Shown: positions 11,007 to 23,950, counted from the stretch's first letter. The stretch: DNA of 64,000 nucleotides from Geosiphon pyriformis (GCA_016748015.1 JAAOMT010000009.1:2092200-2156199), one strand, 5' to 3'. Translations and numbers: made by a program. Notes: generated by a model not told the origin, from the sequence alone.

Positions 11007-13519
11007 TATTATTATTATTATAAATCTTAAAATCCAATCTTAAATTTGTAAAACAATAAAAATTTGTTAAAATCTAAAATAATAAAAAGTTCAATAAATT
11101 AATTATTTTGTCAAAAAACTATTATTATTTACAAAATTTAAAAAAATTTAATATTTTTAAAAACCTGGTGTTCTAAAGCTAAAAATTTTTGATATATTGT
11201 AGTTATTTACAATTGTTTATACTTTTTGGTTTTTTTAGACATTAAAATATTAATATATAAAATAATAAAAAATAATTGAAATAAAATTTTTTTGAACTTA
11301 AAAATATTTTTAATAATAATTAATATTAAACAACCAAAAAATAAATAATTATAGTATTAAGTTAATAAATTGTATAACCAAAAATTAATCAATTAATTTT
11401 AACAAAAAACTGACTAATTATTTAAAACCAAAAAAAAATTAAAATCTTTAAAACATATAATTTTATATTATTATTAACTCATAGATTTTAATTTAATATT
11501 AATAATTAAACCAAATATTTTAAAAATATTTTAAAAGATACCAAGTAAAATATTATAAAAAATTGCAATAGTAAAAATAAAAATTTATTAATAATATTTA
11601 AAAAAAAACTTAAAAAACAAACTTTATATACAATAATTTAATATTATTTTTTAAAATTAATTTAAATTCAATAAAATTTAAATAGTATTTAAAAAACAAA
11701 CTATACTTTTTTTTATATTTAGAATCACAATTAAAACAAAGAATGAAAAAAAGCAGTCTTTATTTTTTTAATAATTTTATACTTAAAATGTTTTCTTAAA
11801 AATAAAAATAATTAAATAGTATTTTGTAAAAACATTACTTTTAAGTAATAAAGAATTTTAACTGCTAAAAAACATTTTTTTTTTGGCTTTAAATAAAAAA
11901 ATTTTTTTTTAAAATTTTTTTAAATAATATATTAAAAATATAATTACTATTATTTGTAAAAAAAGTTTTAAGATTTTTAATTATAAACCAATAACTAAGC
12001 TGTTATTTTCTATTGTCGATTTTTTTGTTTAAATTCAAAACAAAGAAACAATTTTTTTTAAATATTAAAAAAATATTAGTTTTTTTATTTTTTTTAATCT
12101 TTTTACTAGCTTTATTATAACTATACCGATCAAAATAGTTAATTTTAATATAACTTTAAATAATAATAATAATAATAATATGTTTGTTAAAACTGGTTTA
12201 AATTAATATATAATTGAATTGTTTAACGTGTTAAATTTTAATTAACTATTATTAATTTAAAAAAAAACAAGTTATATATTTACATATAATTTTAATAAAT
12301 CAATTAATTTATTTGATTTTAAAAATTGGGCCAATAAAATAAAAGCTAAAACACTTTTTTTCTTTGTTTTTTAAAAGCATTATTGGTTTTAATAATATTT
12401 AAAAAATATTATTAATAGTTGAAAATTTTTGAATAAATAACTTTTATTTAAATGTTTAATAAAACTATTAAAATTAAGTTAACTTATATTAAAACTATAT
12501 TTTAATTTTTTTATAGTTTAATTAAATTAAAATTGGTTATTAAAAACAACATTAGTTTGTATTTTAAAATTTTTTAAATATTATTATCAAAATTGAACTT
12601 TTTAAATTATTTTTTATTATTATTTTTAAAATTGTAAACCTTTTTGTAAGTATTGTTTTTGTTTTTGTTTTTGCTATTGTAATTTTGCATAATATTTTTT
12701 TAATTGTTTTTTCTGATAAAATCAAGAGAGTTTTTAGTGTTTTTGATTAAGTTTTTAATATTTAGTTAAAGTTTTTTGATTTGTAATAATATATTATTGT
12801 TTATTTTAAGTTTTATAAAACTGTTTTTATTTGTTAATTGGTTTTGATAATAAAAAATAGTATTAAATTTTTTTTGTTAATTAAAAAAATATTGTTTTTT
12901 ATAATACATATAAAAAACAAGTTAGTATATTTTTTCTTTAACTGTATAACTTTTAAAATTAATAATTTGGTTTTTTAAATTAATAATCAAATTTGTTTTT
13001 TTTTATTTTTTGGTTTTTTAATACTAATTAGCATTAACAGTTTTTTATTATCTTTAAATTCAAAAATATTTTAATAAAGCAATTATTAAAATAAATAAAT
13101 TGTATTTGGTCAAAAAATTTTAAATGTTAAGATTTTTATATGTATTAAAATTTAAATTATTTCATTTTTTAATTATATGATTATTTTTTTTAATTTTTCT
13201 GTTATATTTAATGTTAAAATTGTTGTTGTTTTTTTAATAATTTTGTTAATAAGATATATAAATTTAAATTAAATTTTGTCTTACTTAATAAAATCTATAA
13301 TTAAAAAAATTAGATTGTTTTAAAGTAAATTATAATATAAATATTAAAACTCAGTTTATTTTTGATTTAATTATTAATTTGTTTAAAAGTTTATTTTAAT
13401 TCAAAAATAAATGTAAAAACTTTTACTGGTTTTACATATTTTTATAATTTATTAACTTTAAATTAGTTATAATTAATTATAAAAAATTGTATTATATATA
13501 TAAAATTTCACACTTATTT
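9364..13519. other. AT-only desert, probably decayed transposons
   Basis: More than 4 kb of sequence that is almost entirely A and T, with no usable reading frame. The composition matches the old LINE copies at 26-36 kb, so it is probably the same kind of material, but I could not align it by eye except at its right end. An island at about 9670-9765 is richer in G/C and encodes an acidic stretch (NEEEGDEEERF). An (ATT)n tract is at 10962-11021. Confidence 0.5.
10962..11021. repeat. (ATT)n microsatellite
   Basis: About 20 ATT units with a single ACT interruption, inside the AT desert. Confidence 0.9.
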
Positions 13520-13575
13520 TAGAATTTTTTATGGTTGTATTGTAATAGGTAGTGGTTGGGCTGCATTCGTTAAAT
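13520..13575 (+). mobile_element. LINE 3'-end fragment
   Basis: The stretch TAGGTAGTGGTTGGGCTGC..TCGTTAAAT aligns with the 3' terminus of LINE copy 1 (TAGATAGCGATTGGGCTA..TCATTAAAT at 43490-43518). This shows that at least the right end of the AT desert is a plus-strand LINE. It is less decayed than its upstream flank, so it may be a separate, short 5'-truncated insertion. Confidence 0.6.
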
Positions 13576-15358
13576 AAATAAAATAAAGTAGAATTTTTTA
13601 AGAATACAACAAAAAAATAAATGTATATAATTGTTAAAAATGAAAATACATTTGTAAAATAATATAATAGAATAAAAAATCTTTATCAATTTATTAACTT
13701 AAGTTTAAATGTTTAGTTATAAATGCTGAAATTACTATTTGTAGAATTTTGGTTTTATATATATATATATAAAAAACAGTAAAATTAAACTTTGAAAAAA
13801 CATTTAAAAAAAAATAAACTTAATAAAATTTAATTAACTTTTTAATGGGTAGTTTAATAAAATTTTTACAATGTGTGACTTGTTTCAATATTAAAAAAAC
13901 AAAAAAAAAACAATTATATAATTAACAAACTTTAATTAACTAATAAAAATTTTTTAATTGTTAATAATATTAATAATAACAAAAAAAAATTAATTTTAGT
14001 TTTTATTTTATTAATATAACTTTTTTACAATAATAAATAAGAATTAAACAAAAATATATATTAATTGTATATATTAAACAATAAAACCAATACTTTAAAC
14101 AATTTAAAAGAAAAAAATTGATAGTTTTAAATTTGTTTAAGAATTAAAAATTGTTTTTTGGCTGTTTTTTTTCTGGTTATTTGGATAATAAAAACAATTT
14201 TTTGTGTTATTGCTTTTTTTAGCTGTTATAGAAAAAGTAGTATTTGTTTTTATTTAGGAAAGAAAAAATAATTCATTATTATTTTTCAATTTTACATGTT
14301 TTTGTAATTTCCCTTTCAAATTCACAAGTTTGTATAATAAAGTTTGTGGATTGCTAATCAAACTTCTCAACTGTTTACCTTTATGGAAAGCAATGAATTT
14401 TTTGTTTTCAATTCTAAATAAATTTTAAAATTATTGTTTTCTAGTTAAAAAATTAAAAAAATTTCTTTTGATACACCTTTTAGAATTTTTTTTTCATAAG
14501 GAATACCTATGGAATTTAGTTTTTCTCACCCTCGTGCAACGATTGTTATGATACCTTTTTGTTAAACTTTTTATTGGTATTCATAAGCAAAATATTTTGA
14601 AACATTTGTCTGTTAAACTAGTAGAAAATTTCGTAAAAATTTTCCTGAAACAGTAATCCAAAGATTTTTTGGAAATAGTCTAGGATTGAAATTTTTACTG
14701 ACAAATTTCACTTAACCTTTACTAAATTGTTGACACAAAGAGTGCAAGTTTTGGCAGAGTAACTCATTTGAGAAATAATCACTACCCATATATGAGTGAT
14801 ACATAGCTTACGTCAAGATTCATGTGATGATACAAAGTAAATGGCAAATGAAACCTAATTCTGCTGATTTGAAGCAGGTTCGTTACTTGAAAAAATGCTT
14901 TGAAATTTCACAATCTATTATTAAAAAAATTTCTCTAATTGTATTATGCCGCCAACACAGGTTGTCATAATGAAGCAAAACTTTGTATCTTTACTAATTA
15001 TTAATAAACATTCAATGATTTTCGATTTTTCTGATGTATATGCGCCCAGGAGTCATTTTCCGAACATAGTGTCTTCTCTAAGGAGAAGTTGAAGAGCATG
15101 AGAGAAGGAACAAAATGTTTGAGTTTGACAGTGATAAATAGATAGTACTTTTTACTATGTATGTTACAAATAAGAGTTATTTTCATAGAAGACGCATAGA
15201 TTCAGGTGGAATGTTTATAATCAAAACCATCGTGTAGCATTGCATATGCATTGTCATAATGTGGTCTCTTGTCTTCTAAGTTTTCACACTTGCTTTCGTT
15301 TCTTCATAGACGTGCCGAAATAGCTTTCCTAGGTGATTTGAGAAGAGAAAATTATGAT
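13576..15358. other. Gene-free spacer downstream of the glyoxalase gene
   Basis: AT-rich until about 14230, then higher-complexity DNA up to the glyoxalase stop codon. No supported gene. The part from about 14500 on may include the 3' UTR and unrecognised regulatory sequence. Confidence 0.5.
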
Positions 15359-17128
15359 TCAGGAAGCGAGGTCAACAATAAAATGATGAATTATAAAAAT
15401 TTGACCTTTTACCAAATGACCATTTACAGCACCATTCATCGTACCATTCAATGTGCCGTTTAAAGTACCGTTCAGGGATCCATTCAATGACCCATTAAGC
15501 TGACCTCCGTTAATAGGGCTGTTCAAAGATCCGTTGGGGCTATTCAGCTGAGATCCATTATCAGCCCATGATCTCAATATACGCATTACTTCATATGGAT
15601 CTGTATTACTTGTAAAGTGTTGAATACTAGGTTCCCTATCGTTCATCAGATTAGAAAAGGTAAGAATATCTGTTAATTATTTTGGTTTTAGTCTTTATCG
15701 ATCTTCTTGTCAGATAAGAAAATAAAAAGGAAATCTGAACTTACGAAACTCTCAAGAAAGGATTATATTCGAATTCTTCTCCAATGGTACTAGGAACTGT
15801 ACATGGATTTACTCGACTCCAAGCTAATTTTTTCTGTAAAGATAGATTACGTTAATTTTAGAAAATTTCCCAGTTTTTCGTGCCTCATTGGCATTAAAAG
15901 CAGTGTAGCTGGGTGGTATACTTACAAGTAATATTTGATTGTTTGGATCGATTGTGCTTGCAAACTTTTCACCGGAATCAGTACAATTTGAGGAGAGAAG
16001 AGTTTAATATTTTTTAGTTAAAAGATTGCCAATCTTTTCCTTCAAATGTGACGATAATGAAGGGTACCTGTAGATTAGATAAGGTGTATTCATGTCCGCA
16101 GTAAACTTTTGTATCTTTTGGCAAACGCCCTAACACGTTGTAAAGAGCATTATACATGTCTTTTGCTTCACCCTCCTTGAATTTACCGCATCCACCTATC
16201 AACAAAGGTGATAAAAAGTTAATACTTTCACAGGAGACAATTTCAATTATGATTAGACTATTCCCAAACATCAGACGGGGTAATCACCAATCAGTAAAGT
16301 GTCCCCAGTGAACACAGCCTTTTCTAATTCTTCATTCATTTCATTCCCATCCCGAACATAATAGCAAACGTGACCTTTAGTATGACAAGGAGTGTGAAAA
16401 GATCGAACCTTCAACGTGCCAACCTAATTTGGAAAGTTTGATTAGCATGATGCAGATAATCCGGTGACATGGATGCTCGTACTAAACTTTCCCAAGTCAA
16501 AAAAGCGTAAAAAATGAGAATTTTCATAGGCTTACCGTGAATTCCTCGTTATGTTTACAGACATAATTTAATTCTATGAAAGAATTCATTTTGAAAAAGA
16601 AGGATAAGCAAATGACGAAATATTTGGCCCGAAAAAAGCAAAAGCTACCTGGTATTCGAGCATCAGCGCCATATACAGCCAAGTTTGGTTTTGTGTGTAC
16701 CAATTCAATATTTCCATAAGAATGTTTGCTGATAGAAAATAAGAATAAGGTGAATCAGTAGCTTCACAGATCTTGAAACGCCGAGACCATTCGAAATTAA
16801 AATCAATAAACTTACTGGTGATGATGTGTGGTTAATACTGAAGTCAGTTTCGCGCCTGTTTGAGCTAGATAAGACATAACCTTTTGAGGCTCTGCTGGGT
16901 CAACGGCAGCAGCTATGGACATTTGAGAGGTAAGAAAATCAAATGTTAATTCCGCATGAAAACGGGACAAATTTTGAAAATTCTCACTTTCGTAATATTA
17001 TGGACCAAAAGTTACAAGTGTTTTTTTTTTTTTATTATTTTTTATTATTTTTTACCTTCATTAGCCTTATCGTCGACGATAAGGTATGAATAATTATTAT
17101 CAAAAATTGGTATGGGGATAATACGCAT
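15359..17128 (-). CDS. GLO2: Hydroxyacylglutathione hydrolase (glyoxalase II), 9 exons, 318 aa
   Basis: Exons (minus): 17056-17128, 16816-16912, 16649-16728, 16536-16573, 16288-16423, 16068-16195, 15926-15964, 15745-15833, 15359-15635. All GT-AG phases close into 318 codons plus TGA. The family hydrolyses S-D-lactoylglutathione to lactate and glutathione with a dinuclear metal site. Numbering matches human cytosolic GLO2 closely: His54, His56, His59 and His110 are present; Asp134 and His173 appear as Asp137 and His176. The glutathione-site Lys and Tyr appear as Lys146 and Tyr178. The metal ligand Asp58 is Lys58 (motif HHHHKH instead of HxHxDH), across the 16728/16816 splice. FTGD, CGHEYT and YNPFLRV motifs are intact. 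The C-terminus extends about 60 residues past the usual end with seven or more NG-containing repeats (about 260-300). No targeting peptide is seen, so it is probably cytosolic. Confidence 0.93.
15410..15520 (-). repeat. Coding NGxLNG tandem repeat in the GLO2 C-terminus
   Basis: The last exon encodes a run of short units of the form [LM]NG[STA] (for example [19 protein letters not shown]), derived from a 12-bp DNA repeat of the type AATGGATCCCTG. It lies after the conserved fold and looks like a low-complexity tail, not part of the catalytic domain. Confidence 0.85.
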
Positions 17129-17398
17129 AGTTAGAATGTGAGAAAGTCAATTAAAATAACTGAAATTTAATCTTTAGTTTTTGGGTATATTAAATAAAGA
17201 CTGTTGTTTGACTATAGAACAAAGAGAAAGGAAACTTTCTTGAAAAATGAAAAATTTGTATCTAAAAAGACTTTTTATTATAATTGATTCTAAAAGTTTA
17301 TTTTTTTCCAAGAAATCAAGAATTAATTTTTTTCATTGAAGAATTTATCAAAAGAAAAAGTTTAGAAAATGAAAAATGAAATAAAGTCAAATATATAG

Positions 17399-17440
<42 letters not shown>
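17399..17440. repeat. (AC)n followed by (AT)n dinucleotide tract
   Basis: An ACACACAC run passes directly into ATATATAT, a compound dinucleotide microsatellite. Confidence 0.9.
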
Positions 17441-17447
<7 letters not shown>

Positions 17448-17582
17448 AATTTTTAAAAAATTAAAAAGGCGTCGTTTTCATAGATTAGTGTATATTGCTT
17501 TTGTAAGAGAGGTGCGTGGGATTGACAATCATAGTTTCATCAACACAATTAAACTTTCAATAAAAATTTTTTCAAAAAAAAA

Positions 17583-17623
<41 letters not shown>

Positions 17624-17926
17624 TTTTTATTTTTATTTTTATTTTTATTTTTTGAATAAAGATAAAAACTGCATGAAATTCCCATAAATGCCTAATTCCT
17701 AATACAGATTTTTTACTCTAGAATTGATGAATATAAGGCAACTGCAATCGTGTTTCTCTAATCAGTTTTTAGTGTTACATTTAAAAGTCTTGGCGTTTCC
17801 AAAAAGAATTCACTGATTTCTTGGCATTTTTTTTTATATTGTAATACCAAACCTCCCTTTTTTTCTCTTAAAAAGCTATCGGTCTAGGTTTTGAAAAAGG
17901 GTTCAAAATTCCAGACTAATCTGGTC

Positions 17927-17930
<4 letters not shown>

Positions 17931-18006
<76 letters not shown>
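17931..18006. repeat. Compound (ATTG)n-(ATT)n microsatellite
   Basis: Seven ATTG units pass directly into about 15 ATT units. Confidence 0.92.
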
Positions 18007-19238
18007 CATTTTGCTTTTTTTGGCAATTTACACAATAGACACTCTTGGGGATACTGATCTACGAGTTTCAGATGATCTAATATTAAAACCGATTTAATTG
18101 AAAAAAAAATTGTTATTGTTGTTGTTGTAGTTGTTGTTGTTGTTGACTTTAATAAAAATTCGGAAATTTATTCCTAATAGAATTTTCGAATTCTTTCTTT
18201 TAAATTCCGATTCAGTAAGAGAAAACTTTTGTTTTTATTTTCTCGAATGTAAATATGTTGACTTTTTAAACTCTCAAGAAGTTTCTCAAACTTGAAAAGA
18301 AATATTATTATGATCGATATCTCAAATATATGAGAATTTAAGAATGATTTTAAAAGAAAATTCTTTCTTCTTTTGTTTTGAATAAACATTGGAAAAAAAA
18401 TAATAATAATCATTTAGAAAATTTTTTAAAAGCTTTAATTTAATAAAAGAAACTTAATTATGTATTATAAATATTAATTATATATATAATAAATTTGGGT
18501 TTTATTTAATAAAACTATTATTAAATAATAAAAAATATAAAAAAAATTATTTTTAATATAAATTATAAATTATATTTTTTTATTTATCACAAAATTATCT
18601 TCTTAACATCTAATTTAAAATTAAACGAATTCATAATAAAAAAATCTTTTTTTGATTAAAAAAAATAAATAAATAAATAATATATAAAACTAATGAACGT
18701 GAATTTAAAATATATATTTTTTTGAGTACATTTATTTAAAATACATTTAATTTAAAGAATGTTTGAAAATTTTTAATTTTAAACAAGTTTTAATAATCTT
18801 AAAAAAATTTTGAATTTTATATTGAAATAATAATAATAAAAATTTGTAATTCTCATTTATCATTGTCAAACATGCACACTTATGTAACATGATCAAAAAA
18901 TACTATATTTCTATAAAATAAGTTTTTTTTTTTTTGCACATCATTTAATAATTATTATCATTCTTAGCTAAAATAGTTAATATACGCTTTTTTGCTTTTT
19001 ATAATGTAAAATGTGCACTGCTGATTATTCTATTATATGACATCATATAGATATTTTTCAAATTCCGGAATTTTTGGGAATTTATTCGTTTATCAGTGCT
19101 TCTAGTTTTTACTATTTACGTTTATTTTCACTCATCTATTTCCCAAAATTGCCTTTGGGTATTCCTTTTACTAAAATTCGAAACTTATATTTAACGGTTA
19201 AAGAGCGACACAGTTAAATAAGATTCTCAAACAACCCT

Positions 19239-19455
<217 letters not shown>

Positions 19456-20331
19456 TGGTTAATTGTTCAATTTCTCTTTTAATTCCTTTTTCCATTCAAG
19501 TAAATGACCAATTCATTTTAAAAAAAATTATAAATTATAAATTTCTTTTTTAAAATCAGAAACTTTATCCTAGCGGAATAATTAATCCCTCACAACATAT
19601 TCGGATTCTTTTATCGAGTTTGGAAAAAAAAATTTATTATAGAGATACATGTACATTTGTTATTAATTGAGGTGGAAACGAGAAAAATATTAAAAGATAA
19701 AGAAATATTTTCAAAACTAAAGAAATATATTCAACTATTAAAAGATAATGAAATATAATCAAACTATTAAAAAAAGATAAAAAGAAATACCAATCGAGAA
19801 CCTATAAAATGTCTACATACAACAAGCTACTTTTCACTGTGACCCTTAATGAAGAAATAGCATTTCTATAAAATGGAATTATTTTAATGATTGATCCAAA
19901 CATTGGCTTATTACTCAAGTTTCTTTAAATAATTTTTTTTGGAAAATATCAATTACGAATAGTGATAGGTTTATTCACGCTCATTAAATCTGAATTCGAA
20001 AGATTAGATTAAAAAAAAATTTGAAAGAGCAAATTGAAGATTTGAATTTTACACAATGATTCCGAAATTTTAATATTCCGATTTTTAAATCGGCAAATTA
20101 CTTCAAAAATTATTTATTGTAAATTGCAAAGTGCAAAATATATTTTTAAACTATTACACTTTACCCACTTTTAATAATTTGGGAAATTTAAAAGAATGTA
20201 TAGTTTACTATGTAAAATTTTAAATTCTTATAATTTATCTATGATTCCGTTCAGTTCCAAAAATATCAACACCCTCCTGGATCCTCAAATGCTTTCCCCT
20301 CACCAATCTCTTCTATAATCTTCAATTCTGT

Positions 20332-21384
20332 CTAACCATTTCTAGCCTGATTCGCCAAATAGGAAACAAAATAGGCATTAACATTCTTAAAAATACAAAA
20401 TACAGGATAAATAGGCCCCTCGCTATGCACACTATGATGATACCTCAATGCCAAACGCAAGGCTTCATGCTTATCCTTGACAAGATATGGTGCTCCGAGA
20501 TGATGAAATTCAACAACTCGCAAAATTCCTGGCAAAAAACCATAATCGGCTGATTTACGAAGCCACATTAATTGTTCCTTTCCCGTCATATAAATCCCAT
20601 AATTAAAAAATCCCTGTGGATGCCCATGTAATGCTGCTCTTTTGTAATATTCGATGGCGGTGGATTTATTGTATTCTGTTCCAAAAGCTTTCTCATAACT
20701 TTCCCCAACTTGAATTAGCGCAAATACGTCACCTTTTTTTGCCGCCAAAGAATAATAACTGAATCCATTCTGATAATTTGATGAAACCCCAATTCCGAAA
20801 TGAAAAAAAAATCCAAGAAGGCATAAGCATTTTGGAGAATCGAATTGTGTCTGAAGGAGTTTAAAGATGTGCTCTTCTGTTTGTTTTTTACGTATAATCC
20901 AGTCTTTGATCCCCTTTACCACAACGTTATCCCATACTGCCCTTGTCATTTCTTCGTACAATGCGAGTAGGTCTGAGATTAGAATAAGATCATCGGCAGT
21001 ACATTCGTATGGTTCAATGTCTTGGGATATCAATGAACCAAATTCGTCAAAGATCTCAAGGGATGTATTTTCAGAAGCTTCCAGAACCAAATTATTTGGT
21101 GCTTCAATTTCAACCAATGTAGTTGAAGTCGTTCCCACAACAGTAGTGTCATGTTCTTCTGAATGACTACTTTCAACTTCTGATATTGCTGGCAATAAAT
21201 CATTTCCAAATTCCAAGTAAGCGACCTCCTCTACTGAATCATTTTCCAGTTCAAATGAAAATCCATGACCTAAAGTGGTCATATTATTTGAAATTTCGAC
21301 TTCGAGCGGCAGCAAATAATTTATATTCTGAGAGTCTGCTTCTGCCGAATTAATTTGTGTTTCAGACTCTTGTTCGTTATTCAT
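20332..21384 (-). CDS. Sel1-like repeat protein, 350 aa, single exon
   Basis: Start ATG at 21384, stop TAG at 20332-20334, no intron needed. The N-terminal about 130 residues are acidic and Ser/Thr-rich without a recognisable fold. Residues about 185-300 carry Sel1-like (TPR-type) helical repeats: units with the pattern G..YE.G.GV..N...A..YY..AA..G...A recur as FHFGIGVSSNYQNGFSYYSLAAKKG, then as SYEKAF..EYNKSTAIEYYKRAALHG, then a shorter GKEQLMWLRKSADYG unit. Sel1 repeats serve as protein-protein adaptors; in glomeromycotan fungi they are a hugely expanded family, often fused to protein kinases. No kinase domain is present here. The specific partner is unknown. Confidence 0.85.
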   Translation of the reverse strand: MNNEQESETQINSAEADSQNINYLLPLEVEISNNMTTLGHGFSFELENDSVEEVAYLEFGNDLLPAISEVESSHSEEHDTTVVGTTSTTLVEIEAPNNLVLEASENTSLEIFDEFGSLISQDIEPYECTADDLILISDLLALYEEMTRAVWDNVVVKGIKDWIIRKKQTEEHIFKLLQTQFDSPKCLCLLGFFFHFGIGVSSNYQNGFSYYSLAAKKGDVFALIQVGESYEKAFGTEYNKSTAIEYYKRAALHGHPQGFFNYGIYMTGKEQLMWLRKSADYGFLPGILRVVEFHHLGAPYLVKDKHEALRLALRYHHSVHSEGPIYPVFCIFKNVNAYFVSYLANQARNG

Positions 21385-21609
21385 GATAATTGGCTTTGTA
21401 GTTGAACAAAGGATTCATAAATAAGAACTGGCTTACGCAATATATAGTTTGGAGCCCATCAAAAATTAATCATCACCGATTCGGTGATTACAGAGATCTG
21501 CTGATAACTGTTACTATTTTTAGCTTGCTACAAACCTTTTTTAGGCTGCTCTAAAACCTTTGAGGTACTTGAACGCGTTCAAAGGGAATTGTTCTTTACA
21601 GGCAGAATG
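21385..21609. promoter_or_regulatory. Upstream region of the Sel1 gene
   Basis: About 225 bp between the Sel1 start codon and the decayed coding remnant on plus. It presumably carries the Sel1 promoter; no specific element is recognisable. CATCACCGATTCGGTGAT (21471-21488) contains the perfect inverted repeat ATCACCGATTCGGTGAT, a possible binding palindrome. Confidence 0.3.
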
Positions 21610-22504
21610 GTGACGATTCCTTATTCCGGACCGACTCTACTAATCATAGTGTGGGACGTTTTGGACCCCGGCCTCCCAGAAAGGTGACTTTCCAACAACA
21701 GGCCGATTATCTTCTAATGTTGAGACTTCTAAGGAAGAAGTTACAAGAATGGAGAAAACTTCAGTGAACCGCCCTTCGACAGTGAACATCACCTTTAAGA
21801 TCCGCAGAAGGAAAGCTACAAGTACATGATCGGAACCTCGGTCCGCTGTGGACAGGCACGAACGAGAGAGATGACGCACGAAGACGGTATGTTGGTAAAC
21901 AGGTTAAGGATGTAAGAAATGAAGATATTGCAGTCTTGTCCTAACCAAAAAAGAGTCCGGCATCTATTGGAAAAAGATGGACGACAAGGGTGTCGCAAGG
22001 ATCTGCTCATGGTATTTAATACAATTGCGAATGAATCCTACCGTCACCATTTTGCATCCCCTATCGGCTGTGAGCTCTCTGTCAAGAGCAACGATCCAGA
22101 AATGCTTATTGATTATATGCAGTGTATTGCAGAATTCGGCTTTGATCATATCATTTTTTTGGGGGAGATGTACTATGGAATGGCTTTTTTGGACCAATAT
22201 AGTCGGATGTTTCAATTGGGAAGACATATATATATACTACAGCCACTCGGAAATTCTCTAGAAGAGGCGAAGTTGACATGTGAACAAGATGATCGGTTAA
22301 TATGGTTTGTGTAGAACAATGGTATCTTATATGAGGGCTAGCCATCCTGTGATCTTGGTATGTACACAAGTGGAGAGTGAAGCTGAGCCTTCAGAGTTAG
22401 ATCAAAAAAATACGCGCATTGTTGCAAAGAAAGGCAAGAAAAACAAGATAAAAAATATCTTTGGTTTGTGTTTCTTTGATTTTCTGTCAATGCTGATTTT
22501 GTAA
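21610..22504 (+). pseudogene. Unrecognised frameshifted coding remnant
   Basis: This block has clearly higher G/C than its flanks and three overlapping open pieces on plus: 21610-21775 (a segment with VGRFGPRPPRKVTFQQQAD), 21919-22314 (131 codons, with DPEMLIDYMQCIAEFGFDHI, YYGMAFLDQY and PLGNSLEEAK) and 22307-22504 (acidic then Lys-rich, KKGKKNKIKN). They lie in different frames, so at least two indels are needed to join them. The middle piece reads like a real conserved domain, but I do not recognise a named family; it may belong to a repeat-associated gene family of this fungus. No catalytic motif is visible. Confidence 0.45.
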
Positions 22505-23890
22505 TGATTAGCATAATTATAATTTTCCTCCACATCAGTTTGGGCTGGCTATTAAACTCTATTCTGTATAAAATAAAAATAAGCCCCTAATTTTTTCCAA
22601 GTTATAAGACGCGTAATATATTGATGCACTATTAAAGATCAATACGCGAATATAACCACGGCTGTGCTGCTAACTGATGCACTGATTAATTATCACTTTT
22701 GAAACCAGTTGCAGCAAAAGAGCAATTTCTCTCGCGCAGCGTATACAGTAGATATGACTGATTACTTCATTGGGATCGGTAGTATTCGGGATATATAGTA
22801 GATTAGGTAAAGTGTCATTAGAGCACTTTGTGTCCTGTGAAGCGTATATAATAAAAATGACAGACTACTTCATTGAGTGCCTTTTCTTTAGCTACTAAAT
22901 TGAAAAGATGAGATTGCATTTCTCGTTATTATCTAAACATACGGCCTGAAAAATACTTGTCCGAATCGACACAAGGTTATTATTGGCGTGGTTTTCCTTT
23001 TCTATCTTATTACGTTTAGTGTCCGATTATTGCTATGCTCCAATGATGCAGACTGTTTTTGATGAATTCGTATGATATACAAGAGCACCCTCCATGTTTC
23101 CACTAAACTCGCAAACTTGTTCTTTAAAAATATGAACCGTCGGCGTACAATTTCTCAAAAATTATTAACCAAAAAAAGTTGATAAACTTGACTCCGTCCC
23201 TACTGCGGGTATTATCCCATAATAGACTAACAATTCTTTCTGTCTTTGATAATAATCCTTCTAATGGATAATCCATCACCCGGAATCATGAAATTAACAT
23301 AGTCCATTATGTAAATTGTCGTTTTACACTCAAAATAATAAGCAAAATATAATAATATTAAATCCAGTTGATGTTTTAATAAAAGATTGATGTAAAGCTT
23401 TCAATATATGTTTATCTAGCAATTACAAAACCTTTGAATAATCTGTTCATTCTTATTATTTTACATTGTTAAATGCTTTTAAAATTAATATCATTTTAAA
23501 ACAAATTAAATAAATAGAACATTTATAACAATATTTATTATTTTAAATTTATATTTTTGATAATAAACCAATTTTTTTAATTTATATAAACAAAAATTTT
23601 AAAACTTAAATTAAGTAAAACAAATTAAATACTTTTAAAATAATTACTTCAAATCTTAATTTAAATAAAAATTTATTTTATAAATTACAATAATTTAATA
23701 AAAGTAAAATTGTATACAACAAATTATAATTATATTACTAATTATTTAATTTTTTTAAAGAACTTTTTATTAATAATTTAATTTATATAAATTTACAAAT
23801 ATAATTAAAATTTTTTTATTATGTTTTAACAAAGTATGATTTATCTATTATTTAAAATTATACAATAAAAATTATTATACAAAAAATGTA
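22505..23890. other. Spacer, from low-copy DNA into an AT desert
   Basis: No gene supported. Two imperfect direct repeats of about 35 bp (near 22738 and 22842, sharing GCGTATA...ATGAC.GA.TACTTCATTG) lie about 100 bp apart. From about 23330 the sequence becomes almost pure A/T. Confidence 0.5.
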
Positions 23891-23894
23891 ATTT

Positions 23895-23950
23895 ATGTAT
23901 ATATTACATGTGACCAGCCACTTAAGCTAATCAAAACTATACTAAATAAT
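23895..23950 (-). mobile_element. Decayed LINE 3' UTR, minus strand
   Basis: The segment ACATGTGACCAGCCACTTAA...AAAACTATAC is the reverse complement of the LINE 3' UTR signature (GTGTAGTGTTGTTCTGATTGGTCTGAGTGGCTGGTCACATGTA at 52166-52207). It marks the 3' end of a minus-strand copy extending right into the AT desert (possibly to about 26.4 kb), the rest of which is too decayed to follow by eye. Confidence 0.65.

Noticed and set aside
17588-18006. CRISPR-like regular repetition
   Set aside because: Plain microsatellite; no spacers. No CRISPR array is expected or seen in this eukaryotic sequence.
20867-21166. 99-codon plus-strand frame
   Set aside because: Antisense shadow of the Sel1 gene.
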